Part shown: positions 1-11,440 of the stretch, in pieces
How positions within the stretch are numbered: position 1 is the first letter of the stretch
How the letters are laid out: each line of letters opens with the position of its first letter
Assembly: GCF_029407905.1 (NCBI RefSeq)
Contig: NC_073627.1
Coordinates: 130,957,697-131,021,696 of the forward strand
Length of the DNA stretch: 64,000 bases
Direction of reading: 5' to 3'
Source: Bubalus kerabau
Lineage: Eukaryota; Chordata; Mammalia; Artiodactyla; Bovidae
Notes under the pieces: generated by a model
Told to the model about the DNA's origin: nothing
Database searches by the model: none
What the model saw: the letters and a program-made list of their open reading frames with translations, nothing else
Translations under genes and position numbers: made by a program

Positions 1-458
1 CATGTTCCAGAGTATAAGATCCAGACTCAGATATTAAGCCACCGACCTTAGCCCTGTCATGGATGGATCAAAGTCATCTCCCTAAAGGAGGTGTGGTCAC
101 CAGGATTTCTGGACAACTTGTCTTCCTAAGGAAGCCAGTCCTGCAGGAATGTAGTTAGAAGCAGTGGTTTCCTTGAGGGTCACACAGAGACCCTCATCAG
201 AACTGCCCTACCCATCCGTGTCAGGAGGCTGGGTTAGAGACCTGTTCTGCAAAGTCCAGATGAAATGGAGGGCATTCTCTGGCCACTGTGGATGGCAGAG
301 AGGCAATGACAGTCTCAGGTCAGGTTCCTTAGAAGCAGAGGCTGAGAAAGGGTATTAGGTCTCACGGTTTATAGAGGGAAAAACCTTCAAGGGAGGGAGA
401 TAGAGAAGCAGGATAGGGAGTGGAAAGGAACAAACGCCAATGTGTTTGAGCATAGGAC
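1..458. other. Unique non-coding sequence, nothing recognised
   Basis: No repeat family, RNA gene or convincing coding frame is visible. The segment around 315-400 looks like an old degenerate repeat but I cannot assign it. Confidence 0.5.
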
Positions 459-651
459 TACCAGATAAAATACAGAGCGTCCAGTTACATTTGAATTTTA
501 GAGAAACAGTGAGCAATTTTTACTACAAGGATTTCTAAATATTGCATCGGACGTGCTTATACTAAAAATGTGTGCTTTGTCGATCTGAAATGCGAATTTA
601 ACTGGATATCCTGTATTTTTATTTCCTAAATCTGGCAACCCAGTCTAGGCC
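459..651. mobile_element. Palindromic MITE-like relic
   Basis: The left arm (ccagataaaatacag, tccagttacatttgaatttt) returns in inverted form in the right arm (gcgaatttaactggatatcc, tcctgtatttttattt, ctggcaaccca), with a centre near 535-565. The ~190-bp imperfect palindrome is typical of a non-autonomous DNA transposon relic common in mammals. I do not recall the exact family name. A partial relative lies at 42888-42982. Confidence 0.6.
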
Positions 652-2094
652 GACCAATCAGCTCTGTTTGCCCCAAACTGCCAGATTACCTGGGTTGTGA
701 GAGTTTCAGTGCCCTAAACTGTGGTCTCAGGTAAAGCTTAGCCTTGGCCTAATCTTTGGGGAGGGGGTGGAAGTGGACTGACACTCTGTAACCTAAAGCG
801 CACGACCATAGTGTCCCCTTGAGAGGAGGGCACTGCCGTTTCAGATCCCTGTTTCACTGAGTCATCCCTGTGCTGGCTGCAGTCGCGGAGTGGCAGGGGC
901 TGGGGGGAGCAGAGTGCGGAGCCGGGCAGGCTGACCTCCTGGACAGGCAGCTCCTGTTTCCTGAGGGCAGTTCGCCCAAGAAAGGGGGCAGCTGTGAGTC
1001 GATACCAGGCAAGCAGGTTACACTCATAGCATCTGGGGGCGGGGTGCAAAGGGGCCCAGAGTGTCCCATACCATCTGCTCCACCATCTACAGGCCTCCAG
1101 CCCAGAGGCTCTACTCCACCCTTCAGGACAAGGGATGAAAACTAAGCCTGACTCCAGCCCCACTGCTCAGTGGGGTAGCTCCTCTGTCCTAGGCTGGACG
1201 TATGGGAAACTCCAGCGCAGACTGGTTGGGATGTGCTGCCGAGTTCACAAAGTTCTGTGAGAGCCCAGAGGAGGGGCTTTCATTAATTTCCTAACTGGGA
1301 GAAGGACCAGAACAGATTTTACAGACAGAGGAATATCTGCAACCAGGCCTTGAAAATGAGTGGGAGTCTGTAGGGTTGGGGGTGGAGAGGCGAGGGGGTG
1401 GTTGAGGATGGGAGCAGAAGGTGCAGCTGAGGCATAAAGGTCAGAGTCCTAGAGGCTGAGGTGTAGAGGTACAAGACATAAAGAGGTCTTCTCATCAAGT
1501 CCCCCAGGAAGCAGTTACATGGGGCTTTAGTTTCTTTTCCGCAGACTGATCCCTAAGCCAGGCGGGCACAATGCCTTGCCAAGGTAGTAGATTCTACTGG
1601 GGCAGGTTTTGTCCGAATGACAAAGTATCTGGTTCAGGCAAAGTGCTGAAGGGCCTATTTTCTGACCTAGGCTAATGCTTTGGAAAGTGCTGGCGGCCCT
1701 GCTGACTTGGGGATGCCCGGACACCTGGGGAACGTCCCAGCTCCTGGCAGGGGAGGCCCCGCCACCCAGCCCTGGCCCAGATCCATGGGAAGACAAGCTT
1801 CCTTCTCACCTTTCCAGTATATCCTGAAACCAGAAGCCCCATGACACTGCTCTGGGATTTCAGCTCTGGCTGAGGCAGGATACCCACACTGCTGAGAAGC
1901 CTGAGAAGCTTCTGGGACAAAGGTGCAGGGAGGGTCAGCTGGGGAGAGCGATGGGACCCAGCCCAGATCAGTGTCCCCATTTCTGGGCTGAACTCGGCCA
2001 GCATTGTAGAGCTCAGCATCTGATTCTTCCAGTGGCCTTGTGATTTCTTTTCAGCCCTTTGCAGAGGGAAGGAGGGCTATTAAGCCCTTATTCC
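652..2094. other. Unique, moderately GC-rich non-coding stretch
   Basis: Only short frames are open on both strands, none resembling a known protein. No recognisable repeats, CpG cluster or RNA gene are present. Confidence 0.5.
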
Positions 2095-2400
2095 AACAAC
2101 TTACTTGCTGTGTGACCTTAAACATGTCACTTGGCCTTGCTGAGCCCACCTTCACATCTTTACTAATGACAAAAACATCAGCACTAGCAACTAACATCCT
2201 TGTAGCATTTGCCAGCTTTCACGATAGCACAGTCACATAAATTTTCTGATTTAGATTTCTCAGCAAATTGTGAAGTGGGTGAGTGGGCAAAGTAGCGTTA
2301 GTATCTCCAATTTAAGGAAGAAGAAATTAAATACAAACAGTGTAACTTGCTCTACTATTACAGCCACAAGGCCCCTGGGATTAGGGCTCCTGACTCTAGG
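2095..2400. repeat. Degenerate MIR-like pieces
   Basis: The core at 2100-2150 (tgctgtgtgaccttaaac, then atgtcacttggcctt) matches the conserved MIR centre in plus orientation. The stretch at 2300-2400 (taatttaaggaagaagaaat, then taacttgct) reads like a MIR in the minus orientation. Both are old and diverged. Confidence 0.5.
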
Positions 2401-3001
2401 ACACCAAATAGACAATGATCTCTTATCAGAGTCTTAGGAAATGTCTAAGACAAGTCAGCACTTTATTGATGATGGGACCCAGGGAGCATTTGGTTTCCCT
2501 GAGTTTTCTGACACCACAGAAGCTGGACTCGGGAGGGCAGGGTGCCCTACAATTGGCCCTGCATTCTGTTTCTGCTGCAGTCTGATGTGAATTCAAATCT
2601 CAGTGCCCTGTGCTCTTAGAAATACAATAAAAATATTTCATTCTGAAGCCACGACTTCAATTGTTGGTAGAAATAAAATAAGATTTGACAACGTGGTGTT
2701 TCTCTTGGGATCCATTAGGGAGGTCCCAGGAGCCCCAGAGCCCGAGGGCTGGTGTCCTTTTTAGATTCCAAAGTGACTGTATCTCAGATCAGTCACTACT
2801 TAGAATCTAAAGAAGCAGACCAAGCTAGTGCTGAGGGTTCTGAGGTGGGAAAGGTCTCTTCCAGTTGGGGGTGAAGGGCTGAGGAGAGGAGCAGACCCAC
2901 GGAAATAAAATAATAAAAACAGCGTTAATGAAGATTGTTTAGTTTTTTTGGAGAGGTAAGAAGGAAGCAGTTGGGAAGATGAGAGGTTTGGGGCGAGCAA
3001 G
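2401..3001. other. Unique non-coding stretch
   Basis: No repeat, coding frame or RNA gene recognised. The frame on the minus strand at 2800-3000 is short and resembles nothing known. Confidence 0.45.
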
Positions 3002-3195
3002 GAGTTTGCATCCAGATTTCAGCACAGCCACGTACGAGCTAAGCTAATCCAGGCCAGTCACTCCTCTTCTGTATCTCCTCACCTGTGACCTGGGTGCCGC
3101 AGGACCACACCCTAGCACCACTGTCAAGGTCCAGGTTTCCAAAGGGCTGGCAGAGTGCTTGACCACAGCGGGGACTCAATATGTGTTAATTCCAC
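3002..3195 (+). repeat. Degenerate MIR
   Basis: The order of blocks fits a plus-strand MIR: gagctaagctaat...ccagtcactcctcttctgta in the core, then agagtgcttgaccacagc and actcaatatgtgttaatt at the 3' end. It is heavily diverged. Confidence 0.45.
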
Positions 3196-3398
3196 TGGTT
3201 TCCCCACCTCTTCCCTTAAGTGAATCACTTGCCTAGAAAGTATGGAACTCTCTTTCATCAAAATACACAAAAACTCTGTCTTCAGATTTCAGACAAATCT
3301 GACAAAACTAACTTTTAAGATGAAAAAAGGGCTCTGGATGAATAATGAACCCATTGACTTATTTTTTTCTGACCTTGCTAGCCATGCTCCCCCAAACA

Positions 3399-3437
3399 TG
3401 CACACATACACATGCACACATATGCACACACAGAACT
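3399..3437. repeat. Imperfect CA/CATA microsatellite
   Basis: Interrupted (CA)n and (CATA)n units, such as gcacacatacacatgcacac. The valine/cysteine and threonine/histidine runs in overlapping frames are artefacts of this repeat. Confidence 0.8.
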
Positions 3438-4969
3438 GGCATGCCATGGAGAAGGATGGCCAGCATCCTGCCCAGGCTAAATGTGGAGGCAGACAGGCCA
3501 TTCTGGATCCCCTGGGGGAATGAGGTCTGTGCCTGGCCCCTGCCAGCAGGCTCTGAGAACCAACCACAGGCCTCGCGTCCACTGCTCACTCTGCCCCGTG
3601 AGGATGGAGCCCCGTATCCCCAGTCCAATTTCCTCTCGGGAAAAGAAAGGAAGGAAATTGGAGACAGAAAGACGAAATGAAAGCAAAACGATGGCAGGAA
3701 GGAGGGAAGGTAAGAGACCTGGTACAAGTGTGAAATCAAAATAATAGCCTCAGGCTAGTGAGATACGTGTGAACAGAGTGACGTGGGCAACCCCCACAAA
3801 TAGACCTTCTGTTAAAAATAGCCTTGGTCTAAATGTGGAAAGAGTGTAAATATAGTAGCGGGTTTCGGCTTACTACTAGCCGAGCCGCCCCAGCTCCAAG
3901 TAACAGAGGCTTATTATAGGATGTGTGCGTCAGCAGCAGGAGAGGAGGGAGGGCAGACGGGCAGGCCCTGGGCTGTGGGTACAGTACCCTCCAGCCGGCC
4001 AGGGTCAGCCGGCCGCTTGTGGAGTGGAACGGCTGGGTTGCCCTAAAATGCTCTCATGGAACTCTGATGGGCAGAAAACTCTAGCCAAGCTGCGGGGTGG
4101 GAAGGAAAGAAGGAGTCATGGTGCTGAATGGGATCTGGGGAGGATCGTCTGGAAAATGCTACTCACTCTCCTCTGGAGCTTCACCAGGCGGTGTGCTCAC
4201 TGTCCAGGACGCTGCTCGCTCCTGGACACGGCAGGGAGCTTTCAAAGGAAACCCCGTGGATGACTGGGCTGTGGACAAAACAGTTTCCTCAGCCCTGAGT
4301 GCAGGGGACAAAACCCCTAGAAACCTGTGGAAAGTGCCAGAGAAGAATGTGATTCAAATCAAATCAGTTTGATTAAAAAAAAAAAAAGACTTTGGGTTTT
4401 AATCTCCATGTCCTGGGCATTACTTAGTAGGTATGCAGAGCACAGTGGCTGACTGTACAGCTGACTGGCTGAGGGTGCTGCTTTCCCGGGGCAGGACCGA
4501 GAGAGAGAGGACTGTTCTGTGGGAAGCTCAGTGCTGTTCATTCTCTTGATCAGGTGCCCATGGAGTGACTGCCCATGTGGGTGCTAAGACCTGCTCCCTG
4601 CTCCTGGCTGCATGTCTCATCTAACCTCTCAGGGGACCCTCATTATTCCCCCGATCTGTCACTCTTTAACCCAGGTCATCCCCCATCTCTGCTCAGCACA
4701 TGTTTGTGTATATATCATATATGCACACATCCAAACACACACACACACACACGAAGTAGCGGTCTGAGGCCCATTTCCATCAAGAGCCCTTTACACCCCT
4801 TGCTTCCTCCCCGCTCCGGCCTCTTATTCCCACTGTGTCCCTCTGTTTGCCCTGCTCTAGCCCTCTGGCTGCTTCTTTTCATCCTTAACCTTGAGAGCTT
4901 GCCCCTTGGAGAGAAGACACACGTGGGCCCTCCAGGTGGATCTTCAACTTCTTCTTCTCAGGCACCACT
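3438..4969. other. Largely unique stretch with possible regulatory motifs
   Basis: No coding gene or dated repeat is recognised. Visible elements are a perfect MEF2 consensus (ttaaaaatag, 3812-3821), a 6-bp stem hairpin (tcggct / agccga, 3865-3870 and 3878-3883), a GC-rich patch at 3860-4030 with the motif tgcgtcagca, a poly(A) run near 4375, and an (AC)n tract at 4733-4752. Confidence 0.4.
4733..4752. repeat. (AC)n microsatellite
   Basis: An uninterrupted run of about ten AC dinucleotides lies just downstream of a catat/atatgcac stretch. Confidence 0.9.
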
Positions 4970-5805
4970 GAGGCTTGCTCTGTGACCCTGCCCCCTCTGG
5001 TTCTGCCATCCCCAGAGACTACCCTACTGATTTAGCTCTTGCCCCAGGATTGATGCCCTTATCATCTCTCATCTACACACTGTACTGGTCTCCCCAGTAC
5101 CATCCAAACTGCCCTGAAAACCACCTTTCCAAGATGCAGGCTCAACACTGTCACTGCTTCACTCAAAATACTGGCAGTGACTCCCCATGGCCTGCTGGAC
5201 AAAGTCCACCTCTTGGAAGGCCCTTACTTGTCCTCCCACCATCTGTATACCTCTCCTGAGAAGCCTTCCTGGATCTCTTCTTCTAACCCAAATATTAAGT
5301 TGTTCTTATATACTTGAAAATGAATCATGAGGCCTTATCCCATGTCTCGGTGAGGGGCCCTCTCATGAGCTCCAACAGAGCCTATATATTCCTTTTCTAC
5401 CACACTTATCACTTTGTGTCAGAGTTGTCTTTTTAACTGTTGTTTCACCCAGGGGATTGCTGCTGCTGCTAAGTTGCTTCAGTCGTGTCCGACTCTGTGT
5501 GACCCCATAGACGGCAGCCCACCAGGCCCCACCATCCCTGGGATTCTCCAGGCAGGAACACTGGAGTGGGTCGCCATTTCCTTCTCCAATGCATGAAAGT
5601 GAAAAGAGAAAGTGAAGTTGCTCAGTCATGTCCGACTCCCAGCGACCCCATGGACTGCAGCCCACCAGGCTCCTCCGTCCATGGGATTTTCCAGGCAAGA
5701 GTACTGGAGTGGGGTGCCATTATGACTCCATAAAGGCAAGGTCTGGGAGGACTTGTTCATGCCATATCCCCAGTGCCTAGCATGGTGTTTGGTTCATTGC
5801 ACCGA
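4970..5805 (+). mobile_element. L2 LINE relic split by a BOV-A2 SINE
   Basis: Typical L2 3'-region phrases appear in order: the block at 5085-5225 (actgccctgaaaaccacct, caaagtccacctcttgg), cctgagaagccttcctggat (5254-5273), then after the SINE ggcaaggtctgggaggac and ccccagtgcctagcatggtg (5735-5790). L2 moved before the radiation of placental mammals, so this copy predates the ruminant SINE at 5457-5722 that interrupts it. Confidence 0.7.
5457..5722 (-). mobile_element. BOV-A2 SINE (dimeric)
   Basis: The two diverged monomers of BOV-A2 are read on the minus strand, joined by the linker atgcatgaaagtgaaaag. The (GCT)n tract next to ctaagttgcttcagtcgtg is the element's 3' tail. BOV-A2 is a ruminant family whose 3' end derives from BovB and which is mobilised by BovB enzymes. 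It lies inside an L2 relic. I could not fix a target-site duplication. Confidence 0.92.
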
Positions 5806-5835
5806 TTGACATGGGCTTCCAAGGCTCTCTCCTTC

Positions 5836-6430
5836 TGCTGTGGCCTGAATATTTGTGTCCCCTAAATTCATATGTTTAAAACCTAATCCCCAATGTGATG
5901 GTATTTGGACACAGGGCTTTGGAGAGGTATTTACATGAAAATCCTCCAATTAAAAATAAAAAAATAAAAATAAAAAATTAAATAGATAACTAACAAGTAC
6001 CTACTGTATAGCACAGGGTAACTCTGATCAATATTCTGTAATAACCTAAGTGGGAAATGAATCTGAAACAGAATAGATGTATCTATATTATAATTGATTT
6101 CCTTTGCTGTACACCTGAAACTAACACAACATTGTAAATCAACTGTGGTCCAATATAAAATAGAAATCTTTTAAAGAACCTGCAATAAAAAAGCCCACCT
6201 GATGGGATTAGTGCCTTTATCAGAAAAGACAGGAGAGATTTTACCCCCTGCCACATGAGGACCCAGCAAGAAGATAGTAGACCAGGAAGAGGGTTGTCCC
6301 CAGCACTCAACCAGGCTGGTACTCTGATACGGGACTACCAGCCTTCAGTTCTGTAAGAAGGAACTATCTGTTGTTTAAGCCACTCAATCTATGGTACTGG
6401 TTATGGCAACCCAAGGTGATGAAGACAACT
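5836..6430 (+). mobile_element. MLT1-type MaLR LTR, interrupted by L1 tails
   Basis: The left part (gcctgaatatttgtgtcccc, cctaatccccaatgtgatgg) and right part (gatgggattagtgccttta, ccacatgaggacccagcaag, ctgttgtttaagccactcaa, ending aggtgatgaagacaac) match the order of an MLT1 LTR, an old ERVL-MaLR solo LTR. About 240 bp of L1 3' end separates them (5940-6180). No retroviral coding sequence is present. Confidence 0.75.
5940..6180 (+). mobile_element. L1 3' ends, two tails in tandem
   Basis: The segment starts with cctccaattaaaaataaa, the tip of a bovine-type L1 3' end. It continues with actgtatagcacagggtaac and tgctgtacacctgaaactaa and acattgtaaatcaactgtgg, the 3' UTR of an artiodactyl L1 family. 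No ORF2 part remains. It sits within the MLT1 LTR and is therefore younger. Confidence 0.75.
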
Positions 6431-6544
6431 TTACCTTCTACAGAGGCCACCAGCTGTTTCCAGGCTCCTCTGCTATTTTCCATAGCCCCTGCTACCGGCC
6501 CTTTGTACTGGTGTGAGGACCACCCAGATACAACCCTGAGATGG

Positions 6545-6695
6545 TGAGCCTGGAGTCAGAAGAACTGGGTTGGAGTCTCACCTCCACCTCTTAGCTGTCT
6601 GCCATTGGGCAAGTTGCTGTACCTTTCTGGCCAGTTTTCTCAACTGTGAAAAGGGTAACACCACTCACTGCATGGGGTGACTGTGAGGACTGAGA
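6545..6695 (+). repeat. MIR SINE relic
   Basis: A plus-strand MIR: ggagtcagaagaactgggtt, the core cttagctgtctgccattggg with caagttgctgtacctttct, then ctgtgaaaagggtaac and gactgtgaggactgagaggc. Confidence 0.7.
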
Positions 6696-7194
6696 GGCAG
6701 AGAGTGTGGGGCTATCCCTTCAAACATTGGGGCTTTTGTCACAGCGCTCACCCTGACGGCCGTGCTTTGGAGACCTGCTCAGATCCAGTCGTGTGGACTC
6801 AAGCTGCTGTTTGGGCTCATAAGGATGTCCTAGAAAGCACTTTTGCCACCTCTCTGTGTTAACAGCTCAAAATCTCCAGACACTTCTGATTGCCAGGACC
6901 CTTTTGAGCACACAATTATTTTCTTCCTCAAAATCCTCAAAAAGAAAAAGGCTTGAATGGCAATCAGCACTGGCAGAAGCTGGACTGTCATTGTGAGCTG
7001 AGGAAGGAGGCTACAAAAGGAAATGGGAAGAAAGTGGATATGCTGATAGCCAGGCTGGTGCTCTTCCAGGTAAGTCTACCTGCCCTGGCCCCAGGCGGCC
7101 CTCCTGGGGTTGGCTGGTCCTTCAGGCTGCCAGGGTACAGCAGAAGGGTACAGCAGAAGTAATGAATAGGGTGGAATAGCAAGCACTGGGCAGA
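6696..7194. other. Unique stretch with a 13-bp tandem duplication
   Basis: No gene or repeat family is recognised. The 13-mer gggtacagcagaa is exactly duplicated in tandem at 7133-7145 and 7146-7158. Confidence 0.5.
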
Positions 7195-7432
7195 TTATGC
7201 CTTTTACTCAGTGTTAAAACAGTGGAAAAAGCTGGACTGTAGATCCAGCAAAGCCCAGCTTTAGTCTCTTTTCTGCCCCCTTATGAACAGAGTATAACTA
7301 GACTCTTAAACTCTTATAGCCTCAGTTCCTCATCTGCAAAATGAGGATCATTTTGATAAGAAACAAATTCAAATGTGATTGTTTCTGGAAATCTCAAGCA
7401 CAGTACCTGTGCTCAATAAATGGTAATTGCAA
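7195..7432 (+). repeat. MIR SINE relic
   Basis: MIR blocks in plus order: cctcagttcctcatctgcaa aatgagg, and the 3' end tacctgtgctcaataaatgg. Confidence 0.6.
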
Positions 7433-7944
7433 CTGATTCTAAATCAACTTCTCTAGACTAGTATTTCATACTGCCAGGAAACAAGCAAAGACAAATGATT
7501 CAGAAAACTAAAGTATTGGAGTTGATTGTGTTTTTATATTTAAAAAAAAATACCTCTCAATCAAGACAAAACAATCTCCACAAAGCAGTCTGAAAAACTT
7601 GCCATGGAAGCAAGGATTTGGGGGAAGGATAAGAAAAGAGACTTCTGTAGGATTATACTAGAAGAATCAGAGCCTCAAATTGCTTAGCGTCTCTAAAATT
7701 TGTGCTGCAGCTTGTTGTATAGAAATTCTAACAACTAGGATGCAATATATGTTTCCAGATGGCATACACTAATAGAATTATGTGTGTGGGGGGGTGCTTC
7801 TGCAAGTGTGTCTCTTCATCAGCCACTGATCTATAATCAATCTATCCCTCCTCTGTCTTAACTTTTCTTATATATGTACCCATCTGTGGTTTCATGTAAC
7901 AATGTCATATGAGTAGGTGGGGGTAGGGGTGTGGTGGAGAGGCC

Positions 7945-8124
7945 AGGAGCTCAGACCCTGAAGGAAAACATTCCTGATTCAATCCTTGGCTCAGCCTTGT
8001 ATTGTCTGAATGGCATGTTGGGGAGAACATATAAGATTATCTACCTTATCTACCTCAAAGATAGTTGTAAAAATGAGGGATACTGTGGTAAAAATGCTTA
8101 GCATAGTTCTACAAGTATCATTGT
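7945..8124 (+). repeat. MIR SINE relic, cut by a Bov-tA insertion
   Basis: MIR-like blocks are ttcaatccttggctcagcct, agattatctaccttatctac and aaaatgcttagcatagttct. Its 3' edge is adjacent to the Bov-tA SINE at 8136-8346. Confidence 0.55.
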
Positions 8125-8135
8125 ATAAATTCACA

Positions 8136-8346
8136 TGGGCTTCCCTCGTAGCTCAGTGGTAAAGAACCCACCTGCCAAGTAGGATACACGGGTTTGATCC
8201 TTGGGTCGGGAAGATCCCCTGGAGAAGGAAATGGCAACCCACTCCAGTATCCTTGCCTGAGAAATCCCATGGACAGAGGAGTCTGGTGGGCTACAGTCCA
8301 TGGAGTTGCAAAGAATTGCACATGACCGAGCAACTAAACAACAGCA
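8136..8346 (+). mobile_element. Bov-tA SINE
   Basis: The tRNA-Glu-derived head carries A-box-like tagctcagtggtaa and B-box-like ggtttgatcct. The BovB-derived body follows (aaggaaatggcaacccactc ... ctacagtccatggagttgc). The tail is aactaaacaacagc. A near-perfect TSD flanks it: ataaattcaca (8125-8135) and ataaattccca (8347-8357), 10 of 11 bases. The B box is slightly mutated, so it is probably transcriptionally weak. Confidence 0.93.
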
Positions 8347-8654
8347 ATAAATTCCCACACATATACACATAAATGTAAATACTCATCCTTTCATTTAGGT
8401 ATACTCATTCACATAGGTGCGTGTTGACAAATAAGCATGTGTACCTACACATGTGTGCATTTAAGTATAGACACACAGGGCATGTGCAACTTTTCTGTAT
8501 AACCTAATGGAGAATACTGTTTCTCCCAGAGTTGGTGTCCAGAAATATCTTGGAGCCTGAGTTCCTATAATGCTCTGCATGCGGGGACTGTGGGTGGGGG
8601 CTGAGACCAAGCAGCATCCCTGATCATGCATGCTGCACCTCATTAACTTGCACA

Positions 8655-8830
8655 CCCACACTGCCAGGCAGCACTTATCATCATCCAGGTGGGATGAGGA
8701 GACTGAGGTCTGAGAAGCTCTGTCCCTTGTCCAGGCCCACAGGATCAGAAAGTAGCCGAGCCTGGTCAGAAACCCAGGCTTCTGGAACCCCAAGTCTCTG
8801 CTCTTTTTGCTCTGTGCTGCCCATTGAGCA
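8655..8830 (-). repeat. MIR SINE relic
   Basis: Reverse-oriented MIR blocks: gatgaggagactgaggtctg, tcccttgtccaggcccacag, gtagccgagcctggtcagaa, then ctctgctctttttgctctg. Confidence 0.65.
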
Positions 8831-9689
8831 CCTTACCAAGAGTTTCCACAAGCCTCATATCACATCCTCAATTACATCCTCAATTATCATCGTGACTCTT
8901 TTGTCCCTCCTCCAAGGGACATGTCCCACTCCCAAGCCACTTTAGTCCCTGCAAAAAATCTGGGAGTTTCCTATTCCTCCTGACACTCCCCACAAATTCT
9001 CATTTCCTCTCTCTTGCTGGGAGCAAAAGCCCCAGGGAGACTGAGCCTCACTGTACCAAGTACATAGCAGCCTGGGGTCCGCCCTGGGGATGTGGGGAGA
9101 AGCTTCTGCTCCCTGCACTGGAAACTTGCCCACTGAGCCTCCTTCCTTTTTGCTTGAAAGTGCTCTAGAGTTTCTGTGCTCACAATGCATCTCTTTGGAA
9201 GCCTGCCCTCTGAGGGTTGCCATGGTGACTATTTTGGTACTGCATGCTAGAAAAAGCCGAGGCACCTGCTGGTCACACCACCAAAACTTGTCTCTCTGAA
9301 AAATCAGCAGATGGCATTTGTCAGAAATTCCTACTTCTTGATTAATTTGAGAAAAAGAAGAGTGTGTAGCAATGCTTGTGTCCTTTAACCTGGATTGGCT
9401 GTGTTGGTGTTTCTTCGGGGAAGATGTGAAATCACTGTGCACGAACCCCATAAGCTTCCTTTGAAGGTGGTGGGTCACTTAGTTTTCCAGAGAGGCTAAG
9501 AAGTTTGGTGATTTGAATTTCAGTAGATGAAAACAAGGGGAAGGTGGTGATACCACTTTCCCATTAAGAGGGGTTAGGATTTCAAGACTAATTCTGTAAA
9601 GGGTCATCTCTCATTTCTAGTAACGTCCACAGATTTTCAAACATGCTTCAGATCGGATCCAAATTTTAATTAACATGAATGGGAAAAAA
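8831..9689. other. Unique non-coding stretch
   Basis: A 178-codon frame is open on the minus strand (8942-9478), but it starts with GTG, has no recognisable domain and no supporting splice or promoter signal. I do not call it a gene. Confidence 0.45.
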
Positions 9690-9695
9690 AAATCA

Positions 9696-9880
9696 TGATT
9701 TTTTGGATTTGAATCCCAGCTCTGCCACCCATTAATTTTGTGACCTTAGGGCAGTTCCTCAGGCCATCCAAAGCTCAGATTCCCCAGTGATAAATCAATG
9801 ATGATAAGAGTATTTATCTCACAAGTTTGTAATGAGGATTAAATGGGATAGCTATTATTATCACCATCACCATTATTATT
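9696..9880 (+). repeat. MIR SINE relic
   Basis: A well-preserved MIR in plus orientation: ggatttgaatcccagctctg, cattaattttgtgaccttag, then gtttgtaatgaggattaaat. A short att/atc simple stretch follows. Confidence 0.8.
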
Positions 9881-10554
9881 AAGTAGAATTAAACTTAGGC
9901 ATGGAGGGATTGACCAATCCATATGCTCATACAGATTTTACATATAACTCTGTTCATAAAAATAAATTAATTTCACTGTTGCAATCTAAGCAATGATATT
10001 TTAGTTAGAACAGCCCAACCCCTCCCCCCAAGAAAACTTCTGGGTGCACATTGTATAATGTGTCTCTAACTTAACTGTTCTCTTATTCTGCCTTCCTAGG
10101 TCTCACATCACGGCTTTCACATGCTCTTGTCACAGCTTGCAATATTCTTTGTTCCCAGTGTTATTTAGCAAACTTTGAATGTAGGTGTGAGCTGGTTCCC
10201 TAAACATACCTTGACTACCAGCTCTTAATTTGGGGCTATTTGCAAGCATCTTCAGCAGACTGGATTATGTAGATTTCTACCCCTTTTTCACTTGTTTGTT
10301 CTCTAGGAAGAATTTCTCTATGGTAATTTGATTCTATAATGAGGCCCGGTAAACTAGGGATGGCAAAACCTGGGTGATCACCCTTCCCTCCTGTGGCTGT
10401 GACAGACATTGCTAATCAATTACAACATTCTTCCCACCAGGCCCTGAAGGACTTGTGAACCTTCCTGAAGACAGTCTTCAAGGAAGCCATGCTAATTCAC
10501 TAAAATCAGCACAGGAAAGGGAAGGAAATCTGTTTGCCATTCCTGGCATTGGGG
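9881..10554. other. Unique AT-rich stretch
   Basis: No coding gene, RNA or repeat family recognised. Confidence 0.4.
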
Positions 10555-10735
10555 AAAGAACCCTGGAATGGAAAGCAGTAAAGGTAATGCTAATCCCAGT
10601 TCTGCCTTTAACTAAGTCTGTGAACTTAGATTCATCATTTCCTTCTCTGAGGCTCAGTTTCCATATTTGAAATAAAAGAAAGAAAGAAAGAAAAAAGGAA
10701 GTCTTCCTTCTAGCTCTAAAAGTCTCTATACTCTC
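10555..10735 (+). repeat. MIR relic with an internal (AAAG)n tract
   Basis: MIR blocks are taatcccagttctgccttta, tctgaggctcagtttccata and ccttctagctctaaaagtct. An (AAAG)n microsatellite, about five units, has grown inside at 10674-10694. Confidence 0.65.
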
Positions 10736-10914
10736 AGCATCCACCTCCCCACCTCCCACTACAAACACATATTCTCCCATCAGGTGGGCTCCCAACACCC
10801 AAAGCAGGCTCTGATCTGTTCTTTTCCTGGGACTTGTCCAAATGATCAGATTTTATCAAACATCCTGGGGTGGCTGAGTGCTAAATAAAACATTCTCAGA
10901 TGCTTAGAATTACC

Positions 10915-11060
10915 AAATTGCAGCATTTGAGAGCTGAAAGTCACCTTAGAGCACACTGAGATGAATCCTCCATACGCAAGACTAAGAACTAGAACAAGTG
11001 AGTCCAGTGAATTCCCTGAGGTCACTCAGCAAGTTAACAAGTTGATCTGGTCCCCGTGTG
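10915..11060 (-). repeat. Degenerate MIR
   Basis: The reverse MIR core is visible as ccctgaggtcactcagcaag ttaacaag, with agcatttgagagctgaaagt upstream. Confidence 0.45.
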
Positions 11061-11329
11061 GGGATCCATCAGCTCTGAGACCAGGCCAGTCCTCAGTTGT
11101 GTGGCCTGTGCTCCACCGGTCGGATGTACCCATGGAAGAATTCAGTTCAGAAGTGGAGCAGAAAGCCTTGGGAGTGTCAGAGCCTGAGGTTCTGGTGTTC
11201 AATGCTCAGTATGTTTGGTGAAAGCCGTGGTATTTATGCCTGCACGGGTTGCCAGTGGGGCCTTTGAAGATGTTATCTCACTTTGTGGTTTGGGCATTTG
11301 CCTGGCTGGCTACCTATATGCTGCACTCT

Positions 11330-11440
11330 TTGGCTGTCCTGGAGATTTTGTGAGCTATCTAATATTCTTTAATAAATTCTCTTTCCATTAAAATGAGCTA
11401 AGTGGGTTCTGTTGTTTATACTAAGAGTCCTGACTGGCAC
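11330..11440 (+). mobile_element. Possible 3' end of an old LTR
   Basis: The sequence taataaattctctttccatt followed by aagtgggttctgttgtttat and gagtcctgactggcac resembles the polyadenylation end of an ancient ERVL-type LTR. The 5' boundary is not visible. Confidence 0.35.

Noticed and set aside
8942..9478. 178-codon open frame, minus strand
   Set aside because: It begins at GTG, has no recognisable domain, and no promoter, splice or polyadenylation context. A frame of this size is expected by chance in 64 kb.
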